Below, piece by piece: positions 8,695 through 17,215 of a DNA stretch of 64,000 bases (the stretch's first letter is position 1; the number at the start of each line of letters is the position of its first letter). Source of the stretch: JANPCX01 sp050916095 (GTDB lineage Bacteria > Pseudomonadota > Gammaproteobacteria > Burkholderiales > Burkholderiaceae_C); assembly GCA_050916095.1 (NCBI GenBank), contig CP050901.1:3100001-3164000 (forward strand), in the 5' to 3' direction. A program made the translations under genes and the position numbers. Below the pieces are notes generated by a model, which saw nothing but the letters and a program-made list of their open reading frames with translations, made no database searches and was not told the DNA's origin.

Positions 8695-8860
8695 CCTAGT
8701 GTTGCGACTCAGAAATAACGGAACAGATGAAAGTAGTGGAATCGGCCCAATGGCAAGGCGCAAACCACAGCGATACCGAGGTATCGCGCGGATTTGCAAC
8801 GCCGCCATTGGGTCGATTACACGTTTTCATGTTTCGTTATTTCTGAGTCGCAACACTAGG
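8695..8860. mobile_element. MITE-like palindromic element, family A copy 1
   Basis: A 166-bp element with near-perfect terminal inverted repeats: CCTAGTGTTGCGACTCAGAA at the left and its complement at the right. The centre holds a perfect smaller palindrome around GCGATACCGAGGTATCGC. No transposase is encoded. It lies between btuC and btuF, and its right end supplies the last codons and stop of btuF (TAA at 8837-8839). A second diverged copy is at 27764-27928. CTAG at both ends would fit a target-site duplication of the IS5 type, which is inferred. Confidence 0.85.
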
Positions 8861-9826
8861 CTCCAGTGACAACAAACACTGGGCCAACACACCCGCCGCT
8901 TCACCCAAACGCGGGCCGGGCCGAATCAGTACTTCATAACGCTCAGAATCAAAACCGCAACTTCGCTGCTGTTGCAAAGCGCGCAAGCTGCCCCAGCCAG
9001 GGCGCCGCGGCATCTCGGCCATACCGCGGCTGGCGGCCATGATGACGTCGGGCTGGGCGCGCACCACGAACTCGGGGTTGAGTTTGGGAAAGGGGCCGAG
9101 TTCCGCCGGCACCGCATTGCGCATGCCCAGCAAGGCCAAGGTTTCACCGATGAAAGACGACTCGCCTGCCGCATAGGGTGTGGCGGCCACTTCAAAATAA
9201 ACCCGCTGGCCGCGAAGCGCAGCAGGCACCCTGGCCTGGGCGTCTTTGACGTCGCGTTCAATCTGCGACCACACCTGCTGCGCAGCCTGCGGCGTGCCCA
9301 GCATGGTTGCCAGCTGCTGCAAGCTGCGTTTCACATCGGCATGGCTGCGCGACTCGAGCACCACGACCTTCAAGCCCAGTGACTCCAGCCGTCCGACCAC
9401 ACGGGCGGAGGGCGAGGCCAACACGACATCGGGCTTGAGGGCCACGATGCGCTCGACTTGCGCATCGTCCAGTCCGCCCAGTTTGGGCAAGGCGACGACC
9501 GAGGCGGGTGCGTTGGAGTAGCGGTCGGTACCCACCAGCTTGGCGCATGCACCCAGCGCACAGATGCTTTCGGTCAAGGAAGGCAAGAGGCTGATGATGC
9601 GTGTGGGTGGCGCGCCCAAGGACACCTCGCGCCCACGGTCGTCTCGCATGGTGTTTGGCGCTGCGGTTTGTGCCGTGGTTTGTGCCGTAGCGGGCATCAC
9701 CGTCATTCCCGCGAAAGCGGGAATCCAGACAGTTTGCAACAGCGAGACGATGGAGGCGAGCAACCCGATGGCTTGGATTCCCGCTTTCGCGGGAATGACG
9801 GCGCGTGATCGGAGCAGGCGTTTCAC
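8837..9826 (-). CDS. btuF: Cobalamin-binding periplasmic protein, BtuF-like
   Basis: Captures vitamin B12 in the periplasm and delivers it to BtuCD. The 329-residue protein has the helical-backbone metal/B12-receptor fold (PPTRIISLLPSLTESICALG; LPKLGGLDDAQVERIVALKPDVVLAS; RPDVIMA-like AQPDVIMAAS). The N-terminus is odd: residues about 9-42, including the whole hydrophobic core of the signal peptide, are encoded by a 100-bp inverted pair of REP-like palindromes and read VIPAKAGIQ ... WIPAFAGMT. Cleavage after ATAQ is plausible. The last residues, PSVATQK and stop, come from the adjacent MITE-like element. It lies 21 bp downstream of btuB. Confidence 0.9.
   Translation of the reverse strand: MKRLLRSRAVIPAKAGIQAIGLLASIVSLLQTVWIPAFAGMTVMPATAQTTAQTAAPNTMRDDRGREVSLGAPPTRIISLLPSLTESICALGACAKLVGTDRYSNAPASVVALPKLGGLDDAQVERIVALKPDVVLASPSARVVGRLESLGLKVVVLESRSHADVKRSLQQLATMLGTPQAAQQVWSQIERDVKDAQARVPAALRGQRVYFEVAATPYAAGESSFIGETLALLGMRNAVPAELGPFPKLNPEFVVRAQPDVIMAASRGMAEMPRRPGWGSLRALQQQRSCGFDSERYEVLIRPGPRLGEAAGVLAQCLLSLEPSVATQK
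9701..9800. repeat. Inverted pair of REP-like palindromes inside btuF
   Basis: Two facing copies of a palindrome, CGTCATTCCCGCGAAAGCGG at the left and the complementary CCGCTTTCGCGGGAATGACG at the right, separated by about 45 bp. Each copy is self-complementary around ATTCCCGC/GCGGGAAT. The core resembles the ATTCCC-N-GGGAAT repeats (dRS3-like) known from Neisseria and many proteobacteria. It is entirely within the btuF reading frame. Related copies: 47028-47139 and, diverged, 4030-4068. Confidence 0.95.
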
Positions 9827-9847
9827 GTCGCACCTCCTACGTCAAAC

Positions 9848-11734
9848 TCAAACACCGCTGTAACGCAACACCACAAAACCTTCACGCCCAGCTTGATTGA
9901 AGCCGCGCGCGGTCTCATAGGTTTTGTCGGCGAGGTTGTTCAATCGAACGCCCAGCGACCACTGCGGCGCGAAGCGCCAGTCAGCCCGCAGATCCACCGT
10001 GGCAAAGCCGCCCAAACGGGTGGTGTTGGCGGCGTTGTCAAAGCGCGCGTCGCTGGCAACCAAGGTGCTGCCCACGCTCCAAGCACCTGATGACCAATCC
10101 GCTGCCACCTTGAGGTTGTTCTTGGCCCGGCGCGGCAAGAGTTTGTCGTAGTTGCTGCCCACGCTGCCATTGGAACGAACATCTTTGTTGCGCGGGTCCA
10201 CGTAGTCATAGGATGTATTCACCGTGACCGCTGACCACTGCACCTCGTGACTCAAAGCCCAGCCTTTGATCTCAGCCCGGGGAATGTTGATGGTGGTGGA
10301 GTTATTGGTCGACGTGCCAGCGCTGGCCATGAAACCGCGCAGCTTGTTTTGAAAGTAAGCCATACGCAACTGCTGCCCCGCCGTGGCCCAACGCAAACTC
10401 AGCTCGCCACTGCTGCCACGCTCAGGCTGCAAATTGGGGTTGCCAAAGTTGGGGAAATAAAGCTGGTTGAAACTGGGGGCCACGAAACTCGTGCCCAATG
10501 AACCGGCCACACGCCATGCGGGCGTGACGTCGTAGCCATAACCGACGGTGCCCGTGGTTTCGCCGCCAAACTGTGAGTTGTCATCACGTCGCACATTGGC
10601 TTGCCAGGTGTGGGCGGCTTGTTTGCCGGACAAGCCGGCAGCGAGTGCATTGATCGAACGTTCGCCTACGGGAAAGGGCTCCCCTGCTTTGCTGACCTGT
10701 TGCTTCAAGCGCTCTGCCAAAAGAAGCACCGTGCCCAAGGGGGTGGTGATGCTGTTTTCCCAAGCCAGTTGCTGCTGCTCGGTTTTATAAGGACCCAAAT
10801 TGAAAGCCCCCCCGGCACTGACCAATGTGTCGCTCTCGTCGGTGGACTGCGCCACACGCAAGGTGCTGCGCCAATTCGACATCATCGGCCCGGTGGCCGA
10901 CCAGGACAGCAGCTTGGTCAGCAATTGAGCTTGGGTGTCAGCGCCCAGCCCATCGTCAAAGTGGTTGCGACCGTCCGAGTACACCGCGCGCGCATCGGTG
11001 CGCCATTGCCCCGGTAACTTCAAGCCCAGTTGCAGCGTGGCAGACGTTTGTTTGAACGCATCGTCATCCGGATTAAACCCAAAAGACGCGCGCGAATTCG
11101 TCGCTGAAAAGCCGTCTGTACGAGTGTGCTGTGCGCTGACGCTGCCATCCCAGTCACCTTGGCCAAAACGCACACCACCACCGACTTGGCCGTAACGCTT
11201 GGAACCCGCCGTGATATTGGCCGTGGGGTGCAAACCCGCTTGACCTTTGCGCATGAAAATTTGCACCACACCGCCCACCGCGTCGCTGCCATAAAGGCTG
11301 GACAGCGGGCCGCGCACGATCTCAATGCGCTCAATGCTGTCCCAGGGTATGTTGTCCCATGACGGCGTGCCGGCGGTGGCAGTGCCATATCGCACACCGT
11401 CAATCATCAACAAGGTGTGGCGTGACTCGGTGCCGCGCAAAAAAACAGAACTGACTTTGCCCAAACCACCATTGGAAGTCATCTGCACGCCGGGCTGCTG
11501 GGCCAGCAATTCAGTCAAGGTGCGCCCAGTTGCCCGGTCCAATGCCGCACGGTCGATCACCGTGACATCGGCCAGGGTTTGATCGACACGGGTGGGAACC
11601 CGGTTGGCGGTGACCACCACGGGAGACAGGTTGTTTTGTGCCTGTACCGAGGTAACGCAGACAACACCCAGGCAGCACAAAGCGCCCAGCAACGGGGAGA
11701 CAGACGGCCTGCGTCCGGCAAAACGAGTGAACAT
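9848..11734 (-). CDS. btuB: TonB-dependent outer-membrane receptor for cobalamin, BtuB-like
   Basis: Imports vitamin B12 across the outer membrane using TonB energy. The product of about 628 residues starts with a signal peptide ending SVQAQ, followed by a TonB-box-like LSPVVVTA. The plug domain has TRVDQTLADVTVIDRAALDRA, QQPGVQMTSNGG and VRGPLSSLYGSDAVGGVVQIF. The rest is beta-barrel, with typical aromatic strand ends and a TonB-dependent-receptor terminus (LADKTYETARGFNQAGREGF). It ends YSGV rather than the usual terminal aromatic. The ATG at 11734 gives the signal peptide directly. It is the first gene after the cobalamin riboswitch. Confidence 0.95.
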   Translation of the reverse strand: MFTRFAGRRPSVSPLLGALCCLGVVCVTSVQAQNNLSPVVVTANRVPTRVDQTLADVTVIDRAALDRATGRTLTELLAQQPGVQMTSNGGLGKVSSVFLRGTESRHTLLMIDGVRYGTATAGTPSWDNIPWDSIERIEIVRGPLSSLYGSDAVGGVVQIFMRKGQAGLHPTANITAGSKRYGQVGGGVRFGQGDWDGSVSAQHTRTDGFSATNSRASFGFNPDDDAFKQTSATLQLGLKLPGQWRTDARAVYSDGRNHFDDGLGADTQAQLLTKLLSWSATGPMMSNWRSTLRVAQSTDESDTLVSAGGAFNLGPYKTEQQQLAWENSITTPLGTVLLLAERLKQQVSKAGEPFPVGERSINALAAGLSGKQAAHTWQANVRRDDNSQFGGETTGTVGYGYDVTPAWRVAGSLGTSFVAPSFNQLYFPNFGNPNLQPERGSSGELSLRWATAGQQLRMAYFQNKLRGFMASAGTSTNNSTTINIPRAEIKGWALSHEVQWSAVTVNTSYDYVDPRNKDVRSNGSVGSNYDKLLPRRAKNNLKVAADWSSGAWSVGSTLVASDARFDNAANTTRLGGFATVDLRADWRFAPQWSLGVRLNNLADKTYETARGFNQAGREGFVVLRYSGV

Positions 11735-11819
11735 GAAAAAGATTCCGAAACAAACGTGCTCGCCAGCTTCCCCGCTGGCAATCACCTTTGATGCAACCTG
11801 CTAACGCGGGCGCACCGCC

Positions 11820-12060
11820 TCATTGGCCGGTATCCGGGCTGACGGAAACAACCCTTGCGACCTTCCCAGAAACGCCATGCTTCCAGTGGTGTGTGCACAA
11901 GAGCGGAAGTGGGCTCACCATTGCAGGCTTGCGACTTCGTCCGCCGTACCGTTGCGGGGGCAGCGCAGTTTGGGAGAGGGGGCTTGTGCCGCAAGCACAT
12001 GGGCTCTCCTTCTGCTTCCCGTTGAACTGTGCCGAATTGAACACCGGCACGAGCACCAAC
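11820..12060 (-). promoter_or_regulatory. Cobalamin (adenosylcobalamin) riboswitch
   Basis: On the minus strand, upstream of btuB, the transcript reads through conserved cobalamin-aptamer blocks. There is a GGGAAGC segment near 12020, the nearly invariant GCTGCCCCCGCAACGGTA near 11945-11962, and the 3' B12-box region GTCAGCCCGGATACCGGCC at 11825-11843. About 90 bp separate the aptamer from the btuB start, enough for an expression platform that hides the ribosome site or terminates. It should shut off btuB and the genes behind it when B12 is plentiful. Exact ends are approximate. Confidence 0.92.
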
Positions 12061-12067
12061 GCCTCTG

Positions 12068-12073
12068 ATTATA
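12068..12073 (-). promoter_or_regulatory. Candidate -10 box for the cobalamin operon
   Basis: A perfect TATAAT on the minus strand, about 8-12 bp upstream of where the riboswitch aptamer begins, so a start near 12060 would include the whole aptamer. No good -35 hexamer is visible at the expected spacing, so this is only a candidate. Confidence 0.4.
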
Positions 12074-12132
12074 GGTTCGACGTGCGTGCCGCCCCTACAA
12101 TCTGGCACTTCTATCGTTCTGCGGGCTGTGCC

Positions 12133-12363
12133 ATGTCGAAGCTTGAAGACCTCGCCGATCGCGTCGAACGCCTGCTGCTTCGGCACGACGAATTGCAGCG
12201 CACCAATGCGCTGCTGCTGGCGCAAGTGCAAGGCTTGACCCAAGAGCGCGATCAAATGAAATCTCGGTTGAGCGCGGCACGCAGCCGTATTGAAGCGCTG
12301 TTGGACCGTCTTCCCACAGAAGCCGACGACGCTGCCGTGCAAGCCGATGGAGCCACACGATGA
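12133..12363 (+). CDS. Short coiled-coil protein, ZapB-like (TIGR02449 type)
   Basis: A 76-residue protein that is almost entirely predicted coiled coil (LEDLADRVERLLLRHDELQRTNALLLAQVQGLTQERDQMKSRL). Small coiled-coil proteins of this kind sit just upstream of zapA in many beta- and gammaproteobacteria and are thought to help Z-ring assembly, but the function is inferred from position. The ATG at 12133 starts the coil; the longer in-frame extension overlaps the riboswitch and is not protein-like. The stop overlaps the zapA start by 4 bp. Confidence 0.85.
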   Translation: MSKLEDLADRVERLLLRHDELQRTNALLLAQVQGLTQERDQMKSRLSAARSRIEALLDRLPTEADDAAVQADGATR

Positions 12364-12674
12364 AACAACTTGAAGTCACCATCATGGGCCAGAGCTACAT
12401 CCTCGGTTGCCCCGAGGGCGGCGAAACCTCGCTGCTGGAAGCAGTAGGCAACGTCGACCGCGAAATGTGTGCGATTCGAGACTCCGGAAAAATCAAAGCC
12501 CGAGAACGAATCGCCGTGCTGGCAGCTCTGAATTTAGCCTATGCCCTGGCCGAAAGACCTGCGGCTGCAAGCCAGAAAAAAGCGGGGACCATTGATGCCA
12601 ACGAGGATGTCGACATCGCAGCACTCATTCGCCGCATTGATGACACCCTGAGTGCGGATGGTCAGTTGATTTAA
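12360..12674 (+). CDS. zapA: Cell division protein ZapA
   Basis: Binds and bundles FtsZ filaments at midcell. The 104-residue protein begins KQLEVTIMGQSYILGCPEGGE, the conserved ZapA strand and loop, followed by VDREMCAIRDSGKIKARERIAVLAALNLAYAL and a C-terminal helix expected to form the tetramer coil. It overlaps the coiled-coil gene upstream. The 6S RNA gene follows, the same zapA-ssrS order as in E. coli. Confidence 0.95.
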   Translation: MKQLEVTIMGQSYILGCPEGGETSLLEAVGNVDREMCAIRDSGKIKARERIAVLAALNLAYALAERPAAASQKKAGTIDANEDVDIAALIRRIDDTLSADGQLI

Positions 12675-12759
12675 GTGATGTGCACCTCGTCACACACTTG
12701 CACAAAACTCGCGAAAAAACTGTCATCAAACAGCACGGCGACGCGCATAGAATGAATCC

Positions 12760-12937
12760 GTTCGCCGCGTTCGCGTGAGTCCTATATTTCCTTGAACCGA
12801 TGCTCTTTTGAGCAAGGGCTTGGAATTATTGTCACTCCAGCGTGATCGTCTCGCGTCAGATGAACCCAAGGTTTGACTGACCTCGCCCACCTGAATCCCC
12901 TGGGTTCAGGAATGCGGCTCACGGTTCGCGGCGGACA
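12760..12937 (+). ncRNA. ssrS: 6S RNA
   Basis: An RNA of about 178 nt that mimics an open promoter and sequesters sigma70 RNA polymerase. The ends pair: TTCGCCGCGTTCGCGTGAG (12761-12779) with CTCACGGTTCGCGGCGGA (12918-12935). A large internal bubble is flanked by further pairing (for example TGAACCCAAGG against CCTGGGTTCA). Position directly after zapA matches the known synteny of ssrS. A -10-like TAGAAT lies at 12748-12753, placing the start near 12760. Ends are approximate. Confidence 0.85.
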
Positions 12938-12962
12938 CCTTTATTTCCCTGATTCAGCTGCC

Positions 12963-13436
<474 letters not shown>

Positions 13437-13452
13437 AGCCCACAAAAATTCG

Positions 13453-14433
13453 TCAGGTAGCGCCGCCTTCAAACCGAATGCTGGCGAGCGTCACATGGTT
13501 GCCACCTCGACGACGTGCATCCTGCAAAGCCGAGTCGGCCGCTTGAAGCAATGCTTCCTCGTTGTGGGCCGTGTGCGGAAAACTCGCCACACCCATGGAC
13601 ACGGAGAAGCTCAAAGCCTGACCATTGAGAGCCACAATTTGCGTGGCGCACTGTCGACGCAGCCCTTCCATCCGCGAATGGGCAGTTGCCAACCCCACCC
13701 CTGACAGCAACACCGCAAAACGGTTCTGATCCAGACGGCAGGAGGCATCCATGGCGCGGGTGTTGCTGCGCAGCAAGCGCGCCAAGGCTTCAAGCACCCG
13801 CGTTTGAGCCACATCACCTTGCGCGGCGACGGCAGCGGAAAATGGATCCACCAATATGAACACCAGCGCAAACTCGCGATGCTCACGCGACGACAAATCC
13901 ACCTCGCGACGCAACTGCTCGTCAAACTGCGCACGCTGGTAAAGGTCGCCGGCTTCTTCGCCTACCACGGCGTCTTGGCTCTCGCGGCGCAAGGCCTCTA
14001 CGGCTTGCTGCTGCTGCTCGAGTTGTTTGAGGGCATGCTCCAACTCGTTGGACAGCCGTCGGGTGCTGCTGAGGTCTTTCCAGATGCACACCAGCGCTTT
14101 GGGCGCGGCCGCTTCCGTCGGAATCAAAGGTGCGCGCAGAACGAGGAACTCCCGTCGCTGCCCAGCTTGAACCAAACGCTGCTCGTTGCTGAACACACCG
14201 CCTTGCTGCCACGCAGCTTGATCCGCGGCACGCAGACCAATGAGCTCCATCGCTTCGAACAATGCCTCGTCCGTCAAGCCCAGCACGGTGACCACCGAAC
14301 GGCCGACCAGGGCGGCAAAGGCTGCATTGACGTGCAAATAGCGCCCATCCGCTCCCTTCACCGCGACGCCCAAGTCGCTGCGCGACAACAACTCAAGAAA
14401 AATGGCGTGGTCTGGGCTCAAAGTTTGCCCCAT
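13453..14433 (-). CDS. PAS-domain protein with degenerate GGDEF domain
   Basis: A 326-residue signalling protein. An N-terminal PAS domain (about 10-120: LLSRSDLGVAVKGADGRYLHVNAAFAALVGRS) is followed by a coiled-coil linker and a diguanylate-cyclase-like domain (about 165-320). At the GGDEF position the sequence is LDQNRFAVLLSG, so neither the GG pair nor the catalytic acidic residue is kept. The late SVSMGVASFP and LLQAADSALQDARRRGGNHV segments are typical of the GGDEF fold. It is probably catalytically dead and may act as a sensor or partner-binding protein. No membrane segment is seen. Confidence 0.85.
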   Translation of the reverse strand: MGQTLSPDHAIFLELLSRSDLGVAVKGADGRYLHVNAAFAALVGRSVVTVLGLTDEALFEAMELIGLRAADQAAWQQGGVFSNEQRLVQAGQRREFLVLRAPLIPTEAAAPKALVCIWKDLSSTRRLSNELEHALKQLEQQQQAVEALRRESQDAVVGEEAGDLYQRAQFDEQLRREVDLSSREHREFALVFILVDPFSAAVAAQGDVAQTRVLEALARLLRSNTRAMDASCRLDQNRFAVLLSGVGLATAHSRMEGLRRQCATQIVALNGQALSFSVSMGVASFPHTAHNEEALLQAADSALQDARRRGGNHVTLASIRFEGGAT

Positions 14434-14618
14434 GGCTCGTTAAGAAATTGAGAAAAAAAGAAATGGCTTTCGAGGCCAAAGCATCACAAGCCATCATAGC
14501 GGCGCAAGCGGCGGGCGATGTCCCTTTCTGACCCCTTGTCTGGGGTGTTCGTCCTCACTGGTGCGGCGTAGCGGCGAGAATGTCACATTCTTTCCATCTT
14601 TGTGGATAGCCCTAGCCC

Positions 14619-15572
14619 ATGATCCGCATCGCGAGTTACTTGAAAGAGATTGGCCGCGGCAAGCATGGCGCGCGCTCATTGACGCAAGAGCAGGCCCATG
14701 CGGTTTTTGCTGCCGTATTGGATCAGCAGGTCAGCGAGCTAGAGCTGGGGGCTTTTTTGATGGCCATGCGGATCAAAGCGGAGGCTGTGCCAGAGTTGAT
14801 CGGTTTTGCGCAGGCGGCTCAGGAGCGCTGCGTGGCCCTGCCCGTGCCCGCGACGCCTGCTGTGGTGCTGCCCTCCTACAACGGCTCCCGTCGTCTGCCC
14901 AACCTCACGGCCTTGCTCGCAGGTTTATTGGCACAACAAGGCCTTCCGGTTTGGGTGCATGGCCCCTTGCGCGACCCCAACCGGATCAGCACAGCGGAGG
15001 TGTTTGAAGCTTTGGGATGGGTTTGCACGCCGCAAGCGGATCAGGTGAAAGCCGCTTGGTCCCAGCAGCAACCCGTTTTTCTTCCCATCGAAGTGCTGTG
15101 CCCACAACTTGCGCGGCTTCTGTCACTGCGCTGGACCTTGGGTGTACGCAGCTCGGGGCACAGCGTGGCCAAATTGATGAACCCGAGCCCCGATCAGCCC
15201 GTTTTACGCGTGGTGAATTACACCCATCCCGAGTACGTCGAAACGCTGGCGGCGATGATTCAAGAAACCCGAGCCCACGCCCTGCTGCTGCGCGGCACGG
15301 AGGGGGAGCCTGTGGCTGATCCGCGTCGCCAGCCGCGTTTGGACATGTATTTGAACGGGCAATTGCAAGCTGACCTGTCACTGCCACTTCAAGAGGGCTC
15401 CTTGGCGGAGCTGCCGCAGCTCGCGTCAAGCAACGACGCGGCCAGCACCGCCAAGTTCACGCAAGACGTCTTGCGAGGAGAGGTGCCCGTGCCCGCCCCC
15501 ATACAAACCCAAGTCAATCTGTTGCACCGTGCTTGGCAGCGTATTCAAAACAACACACAGCAAACAACATGA
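14619..15572 (+). CDS. ybiB: YbiB/TrpD2-family DNA-binding protein
   Basis: 317 residues, resembling anthranilate phosphoribosyltransferase (TrpD) in its helical N-terminal domain (GARSLTQEQAHAVFAAVLDQQVSELELGAFLMAMRIKAEAVPELIGF) and alpha/beta core. The glycine-rich phosphoribosyl-pyrophosphate site of true TrpD is not conserved, as in E. coli YbiB, a SOS-regulated nucleic-acid-binding protein. RTLGVRSSGHSVAKLMNP-like residues (TLGVRSSGHSVAKLMNPSP) match that family. The role in tryptophan synthesis is therefore unlikely. The stop overlaps the next start by 4 bp (ATGA). Confidence 0.85.
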   Translation: MIRIASYLKEIGRGKHGARSLTQEQAHAVFAAVLDQQVSELELGAFLMAMRIKAEAVPELIGFAQAAQERCVALPVPATPAVVLPSYNGSRRLPNLTALLAGLLAQQGLPVWVHGPLRDPNRISTAEVFEALGWVCTPQADQVKAAWSQQQPVFLPIEVLCPQLARLLSLRWTLGVRSSGHSVAKLMNPSPDQPVLRVVNYTHPEYVETLAAMIQETRAHALLLRGTEGEPVADPRRQPRLDMYLNGQLQADLSLPLQEGSLAELPQLASSNDAASTAKFTQDVLRGEVPVPAPIQTQVNLLHRAWQRIQNNTQQTT

Positions 15573-16780
15573 TCGCTTTTGACGTGGTGGTCATCGGCGC
15601 GGGAGCCGCTGGACTCTTTTGCGCAGGCATGGCGGGGAAGCTCGGGCTTCGTGTCTTGATCGTGGACCATGCCGAGAAAGTGGCCGAGAAAATTCGCATT
15701 TCTGGCGGTGGGCGCTGCAACTTCACCAACCGTGATGCCGGCCCCAACAACTTTATTTCCAACAACCCCCATTACTGCCGTTCGGCCTTGGCCCGCTACA
15801 CGCCGCAAGACTTCATCGACCTGGTCAAACAACACGGCATACCCTTTCACGAAAAACACAAGGGCCAACTCTTTTGTGACCACTCGGCCGACGACATCAT
15901 TCAGATGCTGCTGCGCGAGTGCGCCAGCGGTGCCGTGGAGCGTTGGCAGCCCTGCAAGGTCCATGATGTGCAAGCCCTTGCGGCAGGGGGTTTCGAGATC
16001 AATACATCCCGTGAAACCGTGAGCTGCCGCCACTTGGTCGTGGCCTGCGGTGGCCTGTCGATACCGAAAATTGGTGCCACCGATTTCGGCCATCGCCTGG
16101 CACTGCAGTTTGGGCACAGCCTTGTGGCCACTCGCCCTGGCCTCGTGCCGCTGACTTTTGACGCGGCCGCCTGGTCGCCCTTTGTCCCGCTGGCCGGCCT
16201 GTCACTCCCGGCTCAACTGAAATACGGGCGCGGCAAGGGGCAGGGTGATTTCCTCGAAGATTTGCTCTTCACCCACCGAGGCTTAAGCGGACCAGGCATC
16301 TTGCAAATATCCAACTATTGGAATCCGGAACAGCCCGGCATAGGCTTGGAGTTGAACCTTTTGCCCGGCCAAAACCTGGCTGAGATTCTGATCTCAGCGA
16401 AAAAAACCTCCAAACGTAAGCTTAGCAACGAGCTTGGTGCCAGCTTGCCGACCCGCCTTGCGGACACGTGGATGTTGGCGCACGCTCGCTGTCCAGACCT
16501 TTCCATGCCTGATTACAAGGACAAGGATCTTCAGCAACTCGCCGACTGCCTACAGCGCTGGATGTTGTTGCCGAGCGGCACCGAGGGCTACAAAAAAGCC
16601 GAGGTCACATTGGGTGGCGTGGACACCCGTGAGCTGCACTCCAGCAGCATGCAAAGCCAGCGCCAAAAGGGGCTCTATTTCATCGGTGAAGTGGTGGACG
16701 TGACGGGCTGGCTCGGCGGTTACAACTTCCAGTGGGCCTGGGCCAGCGCGGCTGCCTGCGCCAGGGCGATGGCGTCCTGA
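15569..16780 (+). CDS. NAD(P)/FAD-dependent oxidoreductase, HI0933/YhiN family
   Basis: 403-residue flavoprotein. It starts with the dinucleotide-binding motif VVVIGAGAAGLFCAGMAGKLG, then the family signature KIRISGGGRCNFTN. Later come CGGLSIPKIGATDFGHRLALQFGH and, near the end, GLYFIGEVVDVTGWLGGYNFQWAWASAAACARAMAS, the FAD-closing segment. The ATG at 15569 is used because it gives the Rossmann motif at residue 5 and a 4-bp overlap with ybiB. The substrate is not known for this family. Confidence 0.9.
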   Translation: MIAFDVVVIGAGAAGLFCAGMAGKLGLRVLIVDHAEKVAEKIRISGGGRCNFTNRDAGPNNFISNNPHYCRSALARYTPQDFIDLVKQHGIPFHEKHKGQLFCDHSADDIIQMLLRECASGAVERWQPCKVHDVQALAAGGFEINTSRETVSCRHLVVACGGLSIPKIGATDFGHRLALQFGHSLVATRPGLVPLTFDAAAWSPFVPLAGLSLPAQLKYGRGKGQGDFLEDLLFTHRGLSGPGILQISNYWNPEQPGIGLELNLLPGQNLAEILISAKKTSKRKLSNELGASLPTRLADTWMLAHARCPDLSMPDYKDKDLQQLADCLQRWMLLPSGTEGYKKAEVTLGGVDTRELHSSSMQSQRQKGLYFIGEVVDVTGWLGGYNFQWAWASAAACARAMAS

Positions 16781-16802
16781 ACAGCACAAAAAATTGAAGA
16801 GA

Positions 16803-16831
16803 TTGCCTATCCGCTGGGAGCACGCTATACT
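16803..16831 (+). promoter_or_regulatory. Sigma70 promoter for rpsU
   Basis: TTGCCT at 16803-16808 and TATACT at 16826-16831 with a 17-bp spacer. This predicts a transcript starting near 16838 and a leader of about 90 nt before rpsU. Confidence 0.7.
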
Positions 16832-16929
16832 GTGCGGCTTTTCGGCAGGTACCTTATGCGGCTTGCTGAGCTCGCAATTCAGATCTCCCCATTTAGATCA
16901 AAACTTCACTACACAGGATTTAGGCACCC

Positions 16930-17142
16930 ATGACCACCATTCGCGTCAAAGAAAACGAGCCCTTCGACGTGGCACTGCGCCGCTTCAAGCGCACCATTGA
17001 GAAACTCGGCCTCTTGACCGATCTGCGTGCCCGCGAGTTTTACGAAAAGCCCACCGCCGAGCGCAAGCGCAAAAAAGCTGCTGCCGTCAAGCGCCATTTC
17101 AAGCGCGTTCGCAGCATGCAACTGCCCAAGAAGCTGTTCTAA
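16930..17142 (+). CDS. rpsU: 30S ribosomal protein S21
   Basis: A 70-residue basic protein of the small ribosomal subunit, which helps base-pairing of the Shine-Dalgarno sequence with 16S rRNA. The sequence MTTIRVKENEPFDVALRRFKR ... KKAAAVKRHFKR is the standard S21, and length is normal. It has its own promoter upstream and a rho-independent terminator directly after. Confidence 0.98.
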   Translation: MTTIRVKENEPFDVALRRFKRTIEKLGLLTDLRAREFYEKPTAERKRKKAAAVKRHFKRVRSMQLPKKLF

Positions 17143-17161
17143 ATTCGCAGCAACACCACCG

Positions 17162-17194
17162 AACAGCCCGCACCTCGCGGGCTGTTTTGTTTTT
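17162..17194 (+). terminator. Rho-independent terminator of rpsU
   Basis: Stem ACAGCCCGC/GCGGGCTGT closed by a short loop and followed by TTTTGTTTTT. Confidence 0.88.
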
Positions 17195-17215
17195 GCATTA
17201 CTTTGTAGACTTCTA

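Noticed and set aside
8695..8860. The btuC-btuF palindrome as a simple rho-independent terminator
   Set aside because: At 166 bp, with a second copy elsewhere and no T-run after the stem, it is better explained as a mobile palindromic element.
11788..12132. Long open frame upstream of and in frame with the ZapB-like gene
   Set aside because: It is the plus-strand reading of the cobalamin riboswitch and leader; the translation has no protein character and the coiled coil starts cleanly at 12133.
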